DNA from: Chlamydiae bacterium Ga0074140
GTDB lineage: Bacteria; Chlamydiota; Chlamydiia; Chlamydiales; Rhabdochlamydiaceae
Assembly: GCA_001464115.1 (NCBI GenBank)
Contig: LNES01000001.1
Span: forward strand, 56,491 to 120,490
Reading direction: 5' to 3'
Length of the DNA: 64,000 nucleotides
Of the stretch, positions 35,369-44,310 are shown piece after piece (the first letter of the stretch is position 1; every line of letters begins with the position of its first letter). A program made the translations under genes and the position numbers. Below the pieces are notes generated by a model. That model was not told where the DNA came from. It worked only from the letters and a program-made list of their open reading frames with translations, and did not search any database.

Positions 35369-36379
35369 ATGGATACCGACACGAACAACAAATCTGTTCC
35401 AAGTGCATTCATTTGGAGAAGACTCCACTCGCTGATGGGGTTATGGCTCGTTCTTTTTCTCATGGAGCATCTGCTCGTCAATTCGCAAGCGGCGCTCCTA
35501 CTCGGTGAAAGTGGAAAAGGTTTTGTCCATGCGGTCAATGCGATCCACAATTTCCCCTATCTTCAGGTGATTGAAATCACGCTCCTCGGGGTCCCCATTT
35601 TTATCCATCTTGTGTGGGGCATCAAATATCTCCTCACAGCAAAACCCAACTCCAACCCAACTTCCGGAGCGTCTCCCTCTCTTACAAAATATGCCAGAAA
35701 TCACGCCTATACCTGGCAGCGGATCACCTCCTGGATTCTTGTTATTGGCCTCACGGGTCACATCGTGAAATTTCGTTTCTTGGAATACCCAGACTCGATT
35801 AGCCAGGGCGTTACCTCCTCCTATTTCGTAAAGCTTAAAATCGATAACGGCCTTTACACTGTTGCAGAACGGCTGAAAGCGCAACTTTACGATCAACAGG
35901 CGATCGAGCGTGAGAAGGAGGAGTTAAACAAGAGGCGCGATGAGCAGGCTCTAGTCAATGCGGCGGAAAAATTGCGCAAAGGTCCTGACTCGCACACCTA
36001 TGACAGCCAAAAAGCGGTGATCCTCACCGCAGCGCAAGATTTTGAAGAGAGAAAAGCCTGGGTGGCCAAACTCGATGCAAAACCGCTTGCGGCTGGTGAG
36101 GTGATTGCGGTGACCGACAATTTTGGAACGGCTTCGCTTCTCGTCGTGCGTGACACCTTTAAAAGTCCGCTCTATGTGGGCCTCTATACGATTTTTGTTC
36201 TTGCTGCCTGTTTTCATGCGTTCAACGGGCTCTGGACCTTTCTCATCACGTGGGGGATTGTTTTACGCATGTCCGCGCAGAAGGCAACGGTGAAAATGGC
36301 GGTTGCGCTGATGCTGCTCGTCACCTTCTTGGGGCTTATTTCCATTTGGGGAACCTACTGGGTGAATCTACGCTCATGA
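35369..36379 (+). CDS. sdhC: Succinate dehydrogenase cytochrome b subunit
   Basis: Membrane anchor of complex II, b558 type, 336 residues. N-terminal IWRRLHSLMGLWLVLFLMEH and HNFPYLQVIEI give helices with the haem-binding His (LMEHLL, HLVWG, GHIVKF, CFHAFNG). Between the third and fourth hydrophobic regions lies a charged soluble insert of about 105 residues (about 155-262; AIEREKEELNKRRDEQA), longer than in usual members. The start is ATG 35369; TTG 35366 is less likely. The stop overlaps the start of sdhA (ATGA). Confidence 0.92.
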   Translation: MDTDTNNKSVPSAFIWRRLHSLMGLWLVLFLMEHLLVNSQAALLLGESGKGFVHAVNAIHNFPYLQVIEITLLGVPIFIHLVWGIKYLLTAKPNSNPTSGASPSLTKYARNHAYTWQRITSWILVIGLTGHIVKFRFLEYPDSISQGVTSSYFVKLKIDNGLYTVAERLKAQLYDQQAIEREKEELNKRRDEQALVNAAEKLRKGPDSHTYDSQKAVILTAAQDFEERKAWVAKLDAKPLAAGEVIAVTDNFGTASLLVVRDTFKSPLYVGLYTIFVLAACFHAFNGLWTFLITWGIVLRMSAQKATVKMAVALMLLVTFLGLISIWGTYWVNLRS

Positions 36380-38268
36380 AAAAACTGGGAAAAGAGGTCA
36401 TTGTCGTCGGTGGCGGACTTGCGGGGCTCTCATGCGCGATGAGGCTTGCAGAAAAAGGGTGCCACGTCAAGATCATCTCCGTCACGAAAGTCAAACGCTC
36501 CCACTCCGTATGCGCGCAAGGCGGCATCAATGCCGCGATGAATCTAAAAAACGAAGATGACTCCCCCCTCATACACGCGTATGATACGATCAAGGGGGGC
36601 GATTTTTTAGCCGATCAGCCTCCTGTCCTCGAGATGTGTCTTGCCGCTCCGGGCATCATCCGGATGATGGAGCGCTTAGGCTGTCCATTTAACCGCACGC
36701 CCGAGGGCGATCTAGATTTTCGACGCTTTGGCGGCACGCTCTACTACCGCACAGCATTTTGTGGTGCCTCCACGGGTCAGCAGCTCCTCTATGCTCTCGA
36801 CGAACAGGTGCGCCGTTATGAGGCCAAAGGACTAGTTGAAAAGTTTGAGCATCATGAGTTCATGCGTCTTGTCATGGATGAGGAAGGAAGAGCACGTGGC
36901 ATCGTGGTCATGGATCTCTTCACATTGAAGATAGAGGTTTTAAAGGCCGATGCTGTTGTCGTTGGATCGGGTGGACCGGGCCTCATCTTCAAAAAATCCA
37001 CTAACTCTACCTTCTGTTCGGGAGCCGCCAATGGACGTCTCTTCAAACAGGGGATGAAATACGCCAATGGTGAGTTCATTCAGATCCATCCGACAGCAGT
37101 TCCTGCAGAAGATAAGATGCGTCTCATCTCAGAATCTGTGCGTGGTGAGGGAGGAAGAGTCTGGGTTTACGGAGACTCGTCAAAAACCATCACCACCCCC
37201 GATGGAAGAACGATCCCGTGCGGTACCACAGGAGAGCCCTGGTATTTTCTTGAAGAGATGTATCCAGCCTTCGGTAACCTCGTTCCCCGAGACATCGGCT
37301 CTCGCGAAGTGCTCCGCGTCTGTGAGCTCGGCCTCGGCATTGATGGTAAGATGCAAGTCTATCTCGACGTCACACAGCTTTCCAAAGAAGCTCATCAGAA
37401 GATCGATTCTGTTCTAGAAATTTATCAGAAGTACACAGGCGAAGATCCTCGAGAAGTTCCGATGAAGATCTTTCCGGCTGTCCACTACTCGATGGGGGGC
37501 GCGTGGGTCGACTGGCCAGCCGCCGATGATCCCGATCGCCTATCCCGTTTCCGTCAGATGACTAACCTTCCGGGCTGCTTCGAAATTGGCGAATCGGAAT
37601 TTCAATACCATGGCGCTAATCGCCTTGGAGCCAACTCTCTCACCTCCTGCATTTTTGCCGGGCTCACCGCGGGGAGTGAAGTTCCTCGCTATCTCGAAAC
37701 CCTCAAAGATAGTTACAGCAACCTCTCTCCCAAAATGTACGATGATGCGCTTACGAAAGAGGAGGCGTTTAAGCAGGATCTCTTAACGCGCAACGGAAAA
37801 GAGAACATCCACCGCCTACACGAAGAACTTGCCGATTGGATGGTGCGCAACGTCACCGTGAAACGCAACAACGCTGATCTCAAAAAAACGCTCGATAAGA
37901 TCAAAGAGATCCGCGAGCGCTACAAGCAGATCTCTCTCGACGATCGAGGTCACCACCTCAATCAAACCTACATCTTCGCGAACCAATTTGATGCGATGCT
38001 CGAGCTTGCGCTCGTCATTACGAAAGGAGCGCTGCTCCGCAACGAGTTCCGCGGCTCCCACTTTAAACCCGAATTCCCCGAACGCGATGATGAAAACTGG
38101 CTCAAGACAACCATTGCGACCTACGATCCCACAAAAGATGAACCGGTAATCAGCTACACGCCCGTTGACTTAAGGTACCTCAAGCCGATAAAACGAGAAT
38201 ATGCCAAGGCCAAGAAGGTAAAACCCACCTTGGAGAATGTTCCCTCAAACATCATCCTACCTGTTTAA
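36376..38268 (+). CDS. sdhA: Succinate dehydrogenase flavoprotein subunit
   Basis: Oxidises succinate to fumarate with covalently bound FAD. 630 residues. The N-terminus has VIVVGGGLAGLSCAMRLAE, the flavin-linking region is HSVCAQGGINAAM, and the catalytic part has EFIQIHPTAVP, SESVRGEGG, HYSMGGAWVD and GANRLGANSLTSCIFAG. ATG 36376 is chosen over the in-frame 36250, since the extension is translation of sdhC in another frame. It is coupled to sdhC and followed four bases later by sdhB. Confidence 0.97.
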   Translation: MKKLGKEVIVVGGGLAGLSCAMRLAEKGCHVKIISVTKVKRSHSVCAQGGINAAMNLKNEDDSPLIHAYDTIKGGDFLADQPPVLEMCLAAPGIIRMMERLGCPFNRTPEGDLDFRRFGGTLYYRTAFCGASTGQQLLYALDEQVRRYEAKGLVEKFEHHEFMRLVMDEEGRARGIVVMDLFTLKIEVLKADAVVVGSGGPGLIFKKSTNSTFCSGAANGRLFKQGMKYANGEFIQIHPTAVPAEDKMRLISESVRGEGGRVWVYGDSSKTITTPDGRTIPCGTTGEPWYFLEEMYPAFGNLVPRDIGSREVLRVCELGLGIDGKMQVYLDVTQLSKEAHQKIDSVLEIYQKYTGEDPREVPMKIFPAVHYSMGGAWVDWPAADDPDRLSRFRQMTNLPGCFEIGESEFQYHGANRLGANSLTSCIFAGLTAGSEVPRYLETLKDSYSNLSPKMYDDALTKEEAFKQDLLTRNGKENIHRLHEELADWMVRNVTVKRNNADLKKTLDKIKEIRERYKQISLDDRGHHLNQTYIFANQFDAMLELALVITKGALLRNEFRGSHFKPEFPERDDENWLKTTIATYDPTKDEPVISYTPVDLRYLKPIKREYAKAKKVKPTLENVPSNIILPV

Positions 38269-38272
38269 CCGT

Positions 38273-39046
38273 ATGACTAAGACTTTCATTCTGAAAATCT
38301 ATCGAGGGACATCCGAGGAGCAGTACTGGGAAGAGTTTGAGCTTGAAGTGCGTCCGCTCTTCACCCTCACAGCTGCGCTCATGGAGGTTCAAAAGAATCC
38401 CGTGAACCGCAAAAACGAAAAGGTCACACCAGTGGCTTGGGAGCAGGGCTGTCTAGAAGAGGTGTGCGGCTCCTGCTCGATGCTTGTGAATGGCATGCCA
38501 AGGCAAGCCTGTTCAGCGCTCGTCGATAAGATCATCGAAGAGACCGGAAACACGACCATCACCCTCGCTCCCTTCACCAAATTTCCACTTGTCAAAGATC
38601 TCGTAGTGAACCGCGACAGCATGTTCGAGCAGCTGAAACGCATCCGCGCCTGGATCGATGTCGACGACTCCTACGATCGCGGCTTTGGCCCCAAGATCGA
38701 TCCGAAGGTTCAGGAGCAGATGTATCACCTTTCCACCTGCATGACCTGTGGCTGCTGCAGCGAAGGGTGTCCCCAAGTTAACCGCTTCTCCAAATTCATC
38801 GGTCCAGCGCCGATTTCGCAAGCCAGGCTTTTCAATACCCATCCAGTTGGGAAGCTTAATGCCAAAGAGCGCCTTCGCCCCCTCATGGAAGAGGGGGGAG
38901 TTAGCGATTGCGGTAATGCCCAAAACTGCGCCCGCGTCTGCCCCAAAAAGATCCCCCTGACCGAATCGATCGCCGTCATGGGCCGCGAGGTCACCAAGCA
39001 GGCCGTGAGAGATCTCATCAGTCTTCCCGATCGCAAGAAAGAATGA
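38273..39046 (+). CDS. sdhB: Succinate dehydrogenase iron-sulfur subunit
   Basis: Carries electrons from FAD to quinone. 257 residues. The 2Fe-2S ferredoxin domain has CLEEVCGSCSMLVNG and PRQAC; the C-terminal domain has CMTCGCCSEGCP and CGNAQNCARVCP for the 4Fe-4S and 3Fe-4S clusters. The start at ATG 38273 is just past sdhA; the longer in-frame start at 38237 is translation of sdhA codons. Last gene of the tatD-sdhCAB run. Confidence 0.96.
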   Translation: MTKTFILKIYRGTSEEQYWEEFELEVRPLFTLTAALMEVQKNPVNRKNEKVTPVAWEQGCLEEVCGSCSMLVNGMPRQACSALVDKIIEETGNTTITLAPFTKFPLVKDLVVNRDSMFEQLKRIRAWIDVDDSYDRGFGPKIDPKVQEQMYHLSTCMTCGCCSEGCPQVNRFSKFIGPAPISQARLFNTHPVGKLNAKERLRPLMEEGGVSDCGNAQNCARVCPKKIPLTESIAVMGREVTKQAVRDLISLPDRKKE

Positions 39047-39061
39047 ATGGACGGGCCCCGG

Positions 39062-39218
39062 GGCGTTATTGCTTAATTCTTTGAGCGCAAAGCGCTCCAT
39101 GGAGTGCGGCGCGGCGCGTCGCCTTACTTGAACAAATCCAAGGCGGTGCAAAGCACCGCACTCCAAAGAGCTCGTCCAAGGCTCGCTCAAAGAAGCTTTG
39201 GATTGAAGCAACAACGCC
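39062..39218. repeat. Long imperfect inverted repeat after sdhB
   Basis: About 157 bases that fold back on themselves. Outer arms: GGCGTTATTGCTT at 39062 pairs with GAAGCAACAACGCC at 39205-39218. Inner arms: GGAGTGCGG (39101-39109) pairs with CCGCACTCC (39156-39164), and a local GGCGGTGCAAAGCACCGC forms its own small hairpin. It fills most of the 337-base gap between sdhB and the next LRR gene; I see no gene in the rest, which is A+T-rich. It is a different family from the repeats at 6071 and 49291. May end the sdh transcript. Confidence 0.7.
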
Positions 39219-39383
39219 TCTTGGCATTCTCGGTAGTAAAAAATTTACTGTCTCTAGAACGAACCATCTCTTTTGTTGTCAAAAAATCTTTTTGTCTGTC
39301 TTTTTTAAAAAAGCTTTTATGTAGCACTTTAGTTTAATTTGTTGTAAAATTTATGAAATTTTTAAATATCAATAGAGGGTATT

Positions 39384-41318
39384 GTGAGCGCTCTTAATAA
39401 GGTTCTTGCTAATCAATCTGCAAAAATCATTTTCGAAGATTTTCTTGAGTGTCCTCCTCAGCTTTTTTGCGTGAGTAGGGCTGTGAATGATGTTTGTAAA
39501 AAGGCGAGGGCTGAAAGATTTCCGACCGCGGTTGAATTGCGGCATCCCGATTTCATTGCAGCGACCAAAAAAGAGGTGGAGAGGATTTGCGGAGAAGAAC
39601 CCTTAGAGACCGTCCTCGAAAACCTCATGAACGAACTAGTCCAGAAGATTCCCGAAATAGATCGCTCATCCAGGAGAAGTAGTAGTTATGCCCCTATGTC
39701 GATGGATGCATGGAATCGAATTCAGGAGGTCTACGCAAACCTTTCGAAAGAAGAAGATCCAGAGAAACGGCAGAATCGAGCTGAACGCCTCCTCGTCTGT
39801 TTAAACCGGGCTAATAAATTGCTCCAAGACTTAGAAGTTCATGGGGCAGCCTATAGTGCCGCACAAGAAAAATGGAACGAAGCGCATAACAGAGATATGC
39901 AGCAGGTTCACGATGTGGCTCATATCGCGAATCTTGCTAGAGATAACAATACAACAACTTCTCAAGAGATCCAAAGAATCTTTGCTGAAGCGGGGCAATC
40001 CGCCGCAGAATACAGGGATCTTACATTCGAATGCTTAGGAAGATCTCTTACCGCTTTACCAAACCACTTCCGACAATTTCTTGCGCAAGAGAATCTTGCA
40101 AAGCGTGCACAAACGCTCATCTCCCAACAAGCCAATCCTCAATTGCCCTTAGCGCTTCATGAATCGCAGAACGCTTTCAATATGACGCGTGCTCAGCGTC
40201 AACAATTTGAGAGAGAAGCACAGCGACCTGAACGTGCCCAGGATGGCTTGTCTCGAGCACAGCTTTTAGCTAGAGAAGTTCGCGGTATCGATGGCGAGCT
40301 TGCAAGCGACGGAGCTCTTGCGCATTACTGGCGGGTATCGCTTAGAAATGCGTTGATTGGACAGGCGCAAGTAGATCCTAATACGGTACCTCCAGCCGAT
40401 GCTCCAGTATTCCGCATCCGTGCGTGGTTAACAAGCAATCAAGCTGCTCTGGCTCAGTTTACACATTGGGATATCCCTCTCACGCCAGAGTGTCCTCTTC
40501 TCTTTTCTTGGATCGGCCTATTTACAGGGTTGAGAAGTCTCCGTGTGGTCGGAAGCGAGGCGCACCGTCTTGTCACTCTGCCCCCGGAGCTCGCCCAGCT
40601 CGAACATCTCGAATCGCTTGTTCTCGAAGGGCACAGCTTCCGCGAAATTCCCCCCATTCTTCAGGGACTTCCTGCTCTCAACGATTTATCGATCGAACGA
40701 AATGAGCATCCGATCCGCGTATTCCCTGAATGGCTAGATGCAAAGATCAACGGAGGTTTTTTTCGAGGACTTGACTTGGCGATGGAAAACACCATGGGAG
40801 TCCAAATGGCACGCATGGATCAATTTTTCGGTTTAGGAATTCTCGGTGAAAGGTCGATCTCTGGACCGGATATGATCCGTAATTGGAACCGTCAATATGC
40901 TGGACTTCCACACCAAGACTTTTCAGATGTTCCCTTTAACTTTTGGTTTAGGGAGAACTTCTCCATCCCCAATATCGCGTGCTATATGAGTGCTGGTTTG
41001 ATGGAATTTGGCCTCCGACTTGTAAATATCGGACAGTTTTATCGACAAGGCTGGCTGGGGATGATCCAAGCCCTAACATTCCCTCTTCTTCCAGTGACTG
41101 CAGTCTTTGGGCTCATTATTGCTTCGGTCTTCTGGGCCCCCGCTCTTGTAACTTGGAGCCTACTCACAGCCTTCCAAATTTCGAGCCTCTCCTTTCTCAT
41201 AGAGCCTATCCTCCACTTTGTGATCGGCCCCAGGATCGAAGCCTGCTTAGACGAAGATGATCCCATGATCCACGTGCGCGATTTTCCGGAAGAGCCCGCA
41301 GCTGGTGCACAAGTATAA
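39384..41318 (+). CDS. Large protein with short LRR region and multi-pass C-terminus
   Basis: 644 residues, starting at GTG 39384 with AGAGGG upstream. The N-terminal part (SAKIIFEDFLECPPQLFCVSR split as a helix pair) is F-box-like in pattern only. A long helical middle rich in Gln/Ala/Arg follows, then a cap (IRAWLTSNQAAL) and a degenerate LRR stretch around 400-450 (LESLVLEGHSFREIPPILQG). The C-terminal 130 residues have VPFNFWFRENFSIPN, about three to four hydrophobic segments and the tail DEDDPMIHVRDFP. It pairs with the gene at 41345, to which it is closely similar. Possibly a secreted, membrane-inserting protein; not proven. Confidence 0.8.
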   Translation: MSALNKVLANQSAKIIFEDFLECPPQLFCVSRAVNDVCKKARAERFPTAVELRHPDFIAATKKEVERICGEEPLETVLENLMNELVQKIPEIDRSSRRSSSYAPMSMDAWNRIQEVYANLSKEEDPEKRQNRAERLLVCLNRANKLLQDLEVHGAAYSAAQEKWNEAHNRDMQQVHDVAHIANLARDNNTTTSQEIQRIFAEAGQSAAEYRDLTFECLGRSLTALPNHFRQFLAQENLAKRAQTLISQQANPQLPLALHESQNAFNMTRAQRQQFEREAQRPERAQDGLSRAQLLAREVRGIDGELASDGALAHYWRVSLRNALIGQAQVDPNTVPPADAPVFRIRAWLTSNQAALAQFTHWDIPLTPECPLLFSWIGLFTGLRSLRVVGSEAHRLVTLPPELAQLEHLESLVLEGHSFREIPPILQGLPALNDLSIERNEHPIRVFPEWLDAKINGGFFRGLDLAMENTMGVQMARMDQFFGLGILGERSISGPDMIRNWNRQYAGLPHQDFSDVPFNFWFRENFSIPNIACYMSAGLMEFGLRLVNIGQFYRQGWLGMIQALTFPLLPVTAVFGLIIASVFWAPALVTWSLLTAFQISSLSFLIEPILHFVIGPRIEACLDEDDPMIHVRDFPEEPAAGAQV

Positions 41319-41344
41319 ACGATAGAAACTAGGATAACGATTTT

Positions 41345-43039
41345 ATGAGCGGCATTAATCAGATTCTCTCTAAACCAGATCTCTTTTCGATCGTTTCTTA
41401 TGATTTCTTAAGGGTACCTGGTCAGCTTTTTTCAGTGAGCAAGAGTGTAAATCAATTATGTCAAGGCGTGTTAAAACAAAAAACTCTTCCAGAGCTTCGG
41501 CTTACAAGCAAAAGATTCTTGGACGCTACGAGAACTGAGGCTGAGCAGCTCTGCAGAGAAGAGCCGTTTGATGTCGTTGTTGAAAGGCTCTATCAGCAAG
41601 TGGGCCAAAAATTTCACGGTGGTCGACAAGCATTTGATAGCGCCGCTTGGAGTCCTCTTCGAGAATTTTATGATCGATATCAAAGGGAAGCCAATCCCGA
41701 GATCAAGAAGGGCCTCGCCTATCGCCTAATTACCTGGTTACATCCCACGAATGTAAATATGGATAGCTTTGACGAAGATGAACATCTGCTTCTGCTATTT
41801 GCAGATCAGCAAAGCGTATTATTAGACCCGGCTCAGGAATACATCATACAAGAGAGGCTAGCTTGCAAAGCTGCCAGTGTAGCTGATCCTCAACCCTCAA
41901 GAGCTCTCGCGCGTTTGCGAGAAACGCAACAACGCTACATTCTGAATAGAGCTCAGAGCGAACAATTTGAAAGAATTTCGCGAAATATGGATCCCGCAAG
42001 CTTTCTTGCCGCGGAGAGATTCGCGCAAGAGGTGGATCATGCAAGAGATCTCAGCCTTGGTGTTGTATGGCGGAGCATTAGGCCGAGACTTCCTGAAGGA
42101 CCTGCGCACAATGCCCCAGCGCACGTGATCCGAACATGGATAGAAAATGACGATCATCTACCAATTTTGGATCGACTCAACGGAAGATTGCAGTTCGTTC
42201 TTTCAGAAGCCTGTCCGGTACTCCCTGTTGAACTGGGGAGGTGCCGAAATCTCCAGCGGCTAGAATGCCAAGGGGAAGGAGCTCACCGCCTCATCAATCT
42301 TCCAGAAGCGCTCAGCGGAATGCGCAGTCTAGAGTCTCTCAGATTGGAGGGACACAGCTTTCGCGAAATTCCCGCTGTTCTTCAAAGACTCCCTGCTCTA
42401 CGAGAGCTTTCGATGAGAGGGAATGAACACCCGATCCGCGTATTTCCTGCATGGCTGGATGAAAAGATTAACGGAGGCTTCTCAAGAGCTGCACTTCTCA
42501 CGATGGAAAACGAGATGAGTCAAGTGCATCACTATGACAATCTTTTGGGCTTAAGAATTCTTCCACTTCATCGCTTGGGTGAAGTTCGACCCTGGCATGC
42601 ACAATATGCGGAACTTCCTTACCAGGAGTTTACAGACGTCCCCTTTAATTTCTGGTTTAGAGAGCATTTCTCCATCCCAAATTTGACTCTATACGGTATT
42701 TTAGGAATTACAGAATTCATCTACCGATTTGAGAATATAGGTGAACTATACGCACAGGGCTGGCTTGAGATGACACGCGCACTTCTTCTGCCTCTTTTGC
42801 CAATAGCAGTTTTTTTCGGCTTGCTCATTGGCGGCGGTTTCTTAATTTCTCCTCTGGTTTTTCTAGCCATTTGCCTTTGTCTTGAGATTTCCAACTTTTC
42901 TTTTATTCCCAACGCGATTTTGCATTACGGTATCGGGCCTATTGTCGAAGCTGTCCGTGACGAGCTCGGCTACGACCGTATGGTTCACGTGCGTGACTTG
43001 CCGGCAGCAGCTGGGCAATCGCAAGAAGGCATGGCATAA
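41345..43039 (+). CDS. Large LRR/membrane protein, paralogue of the preceding gene
   Basis: 564 residues, 27 bases after its paralogue. The N-terminus has FSIVSYDFLRVPGQLFSVSK, matching FEDFLECPPQLFCVSR of the neighbour. The middle helical region is shorter. The cap IRTWIENDDHLPILDRL and LRR units (LESLRLEGHSFREIPAVLQR, then LPALRELSMRGNEHPIRVFP) are nearly the same as in the neighbour. The C-terminal module has VPFNFWFREHFSIPN, hydrophobic segments with GLLIGGGFLISPLVFL, and ends DELGYDRMVHVRDLP. This last motif links it to the LRR genes at 19634 and 21254. Confidence 0.8.
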   Translation: MSGINQILSKPDLFSIVSYDFLRVPGQLFSVSKSVNQLCQGVLKQKTLPELRLTSKRFLDATRTEAEQLCREEPFDVVVERLYQQVGQKFHGGRQAFDSAAWSPLREFYDRYQREANPEIKKGLAYRLITWLHPTNVNMDSFDEDEHLLLLFADQQSVLLDPAQEYIIQERLACKAASVADPQPSRALARLRETQQRYILNRAQSEQFERISRNMDPASFLAAERFAQEVDHARDLSLGVVWRSIRPRLPEGPAHNAPAHVIRTWIENDDHLPILDRLNGRLQFVLSEACPVLPVELGRCRNLQRLECQGEGAHRLINLPEALSGMRSLESLRLEGHSFREIPAVLQRLPALRELSMRGNEHPIRVFPAWLDEKINGGFSRAALLTMENEMSQVHHYDNLLGLRILPLHRLGEVRPWHAQYAELPYQEFTDVPFNFWFREHFSIPNLTLYGILGITEFIYRFENIGELYAQGWLEMTRALLLPLLPIAVFFGLLIGGGFLISPLVFLAICLCLEISNFSFIPNAILHYGIGPIVEAVRDELGYDRMVHVRDLPAAAGQSQEGMA

Positions 43040-43192
43040 ATCTCAGATGCTGTCATAAGAATTTAATTATCAATAGCATGGACGATCCTAACTTGGACTT
43101 GAGGATAGCCGGAAATTCTTCAAAGACAAGAAGTGTCGGAAAAATCGCCAATTTCATGCGCAGGATCACTACATTAGGAAGAAGAAGCCTGG

Positions 43193-43513
43193 TTAAGCAC
43201 GAGAGTGCTTGAATTTTCTCTTTTCTCGTGCATGAATCGATAATTCGAGTCCGCAAGCATCCAAAACCGCGATCAGATTGAAAAAGCGTGGGTTACCTTT
43301 TTTAGAAAGCGAACGATAAAGATTTTCTCTATTAAGATCGGCCTTGTCTGCAAGCCATCCCATTCCACCTCGCGCTTCCGCAATATCGCGCATCGCAAGA
43401 AGAAACACATGAGGATCGTCATCTTCAAGCGCTGCATTAAGGTATGCTGCAGCCTCTTCGGGGTCTTTTAGCTGTTTATGCAGGTGTTCTTTATAGTCTT
43501 TTAATTTTACCAT
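43193..43513 (-). CDS. HigA-type addiction module antidote protein
   Basis: 106 residues of the antidote family related to HigA: the start LKDYKEHLHKQLKDPEEAAAYLNAALE and the helix-turn-helix ADLNRENLYRSLSKKGNPRF are characteristic. Such proteins bind an operator and a RelE/HigB-type toxin. The toxin normally lies next to it, but neither flank has a convincing RelE-like frame, so it seems to be an orphan. A strong palindrome lies upstream at 43549-43580. Confidence 0.87.
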   Translation of the reverse strand: MVKLKDYKEHLHKQLKDPEEAAAYLNAALEDDDPHVFLLAMRDIAEARGGMGWLADKADLNRENLYRSLSKKGNPRFFNLIAVLDACGLELSIHAREKRKFKHSRA

Positions 43514-43548
43514 GTTTTTTCTCTATGAGGGATTCTTTGTAAAGCTGC

Positions 43549-43580
43549 CAAAATGTAGCGTATGCGCTACATTTTGGCTA
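43549..43580 (-). promoter_or_regulatory. 14-bp perfect inverted repeat upstream of the antitoxin gene
   Basis: GCCAAAATGTAGCG, four-base loop TATG, CGCTACATTTTGGC. It lies 35 bases before the antitoxin start and 25 bases after the lplA stop. No T-run follows on the minus strand, so it looks more like an operator for autoregulation than a terminator, but both remain possible. Confidence 0.55.
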
Positions 43581-43605
43581 TGCTTTTAAATTGTTGATTT
43601 TGATT

Positions 43606-44310
43606 TTAGAAATTTACCAAAGAAATCAGGCTTGTGGCCTGGCGATGGGGTTCGTGTAAGAGAGAAGAGAGATCTTTTAGTTCGATCTCCTTCACGGCGT
43701 AGCGCTTCTGGAGTTCTTTTTTCAATTTTTCAAGAAATAGTTCACGGCTGGGGACGAACTCTTTCATCTTGCACACAAACTCCTCGTGCGCTCTTCCGGC
43801 ACGGTAGCTGGGTGTTTTTTTGGGGTGGAGGAGCAGGCCCATGCGTTCGGGCTGATAGTCCCAGAGGAATGAGGTGTGGTGGAGCCAGCGATCTTTTTTG
43901 AGATATTGGGCGTTGCCGCCACATTTTTTTTCACCGAGGACGTAGTCGTTTTCGCGGACGCGAAAATCTGCATGGTCGAAAATGGGAGCGTAAAGCTCCT
44001 CGGTCCATTTTAGGATCGGTTCGGGGAAGATGGGGAACGACTCTCTCTGGCAGATGAAGGTGATGAAGAGGGTGGATTCATCGACGACGACGGTTCCGCC
44101 ACCACTAAAACGACGAATGAGGGGGATGCCATTTGCCTGTGCTTTTTCTTGATCTACGAGCTCTTCAATTTTGCCGGAGATGCCGAGAACGATAGCAGGC
44201 GAAGATCCTTCATTGATGATGCAGAAATTTTCTGTGCTCACGCGCAGAAGAGCCTCTTCGATTTTGAGCTGTTCGAGAATGGGAAAGTTGCGGAGATGGA
44301 GGATTTTCAC
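43606..44310 (-). CDS. lplA: Lipoate-protein ligase A family protein
   Basis: BPL/LplA/LipB-type catalytic domain that attaches lipoate to the E2 subunits of dehydrogenases. It has the family start [28 protein letters not shown] with the RRxxGGGxV-type loop (RRFSGGGTV), and [10 protein letters not shown] with the catalytic Lys region. 234 residues, shorter than E. coli LplA and like the chlamydial form. The start overlaps the end of mnmG by four bases. Lipoate, octanoate or biotin specificity cannot be decided from this. Confidence 0.87.
   Translation of the reverse strand: MKILHLRNFPILEQLKIEEALLRVSTENFCIINEGSSPAIVLGISGKIEELVDQEKAQANGIPLIRRFSGGGTVVVDESTLFITFICQRESFPIFPEPILKWTEELYAPIFDHADFRVRENDYVLGEKKCGGNAQYLKKDRWLHHTSFLWDYQPERMGLLLHPKKTPSYRAGRAHEEFVCKMKEFVPSRELFLEKLKKELQKRYAVKEIELKDLSSLLHEPHRQATSLISLVNF

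Noticed and set aside
36250..36375. Longer sdhA start
   Set aside because: The extra residues come from out-of-frame sdhC; the FAD motif begins right after ATG 36376.
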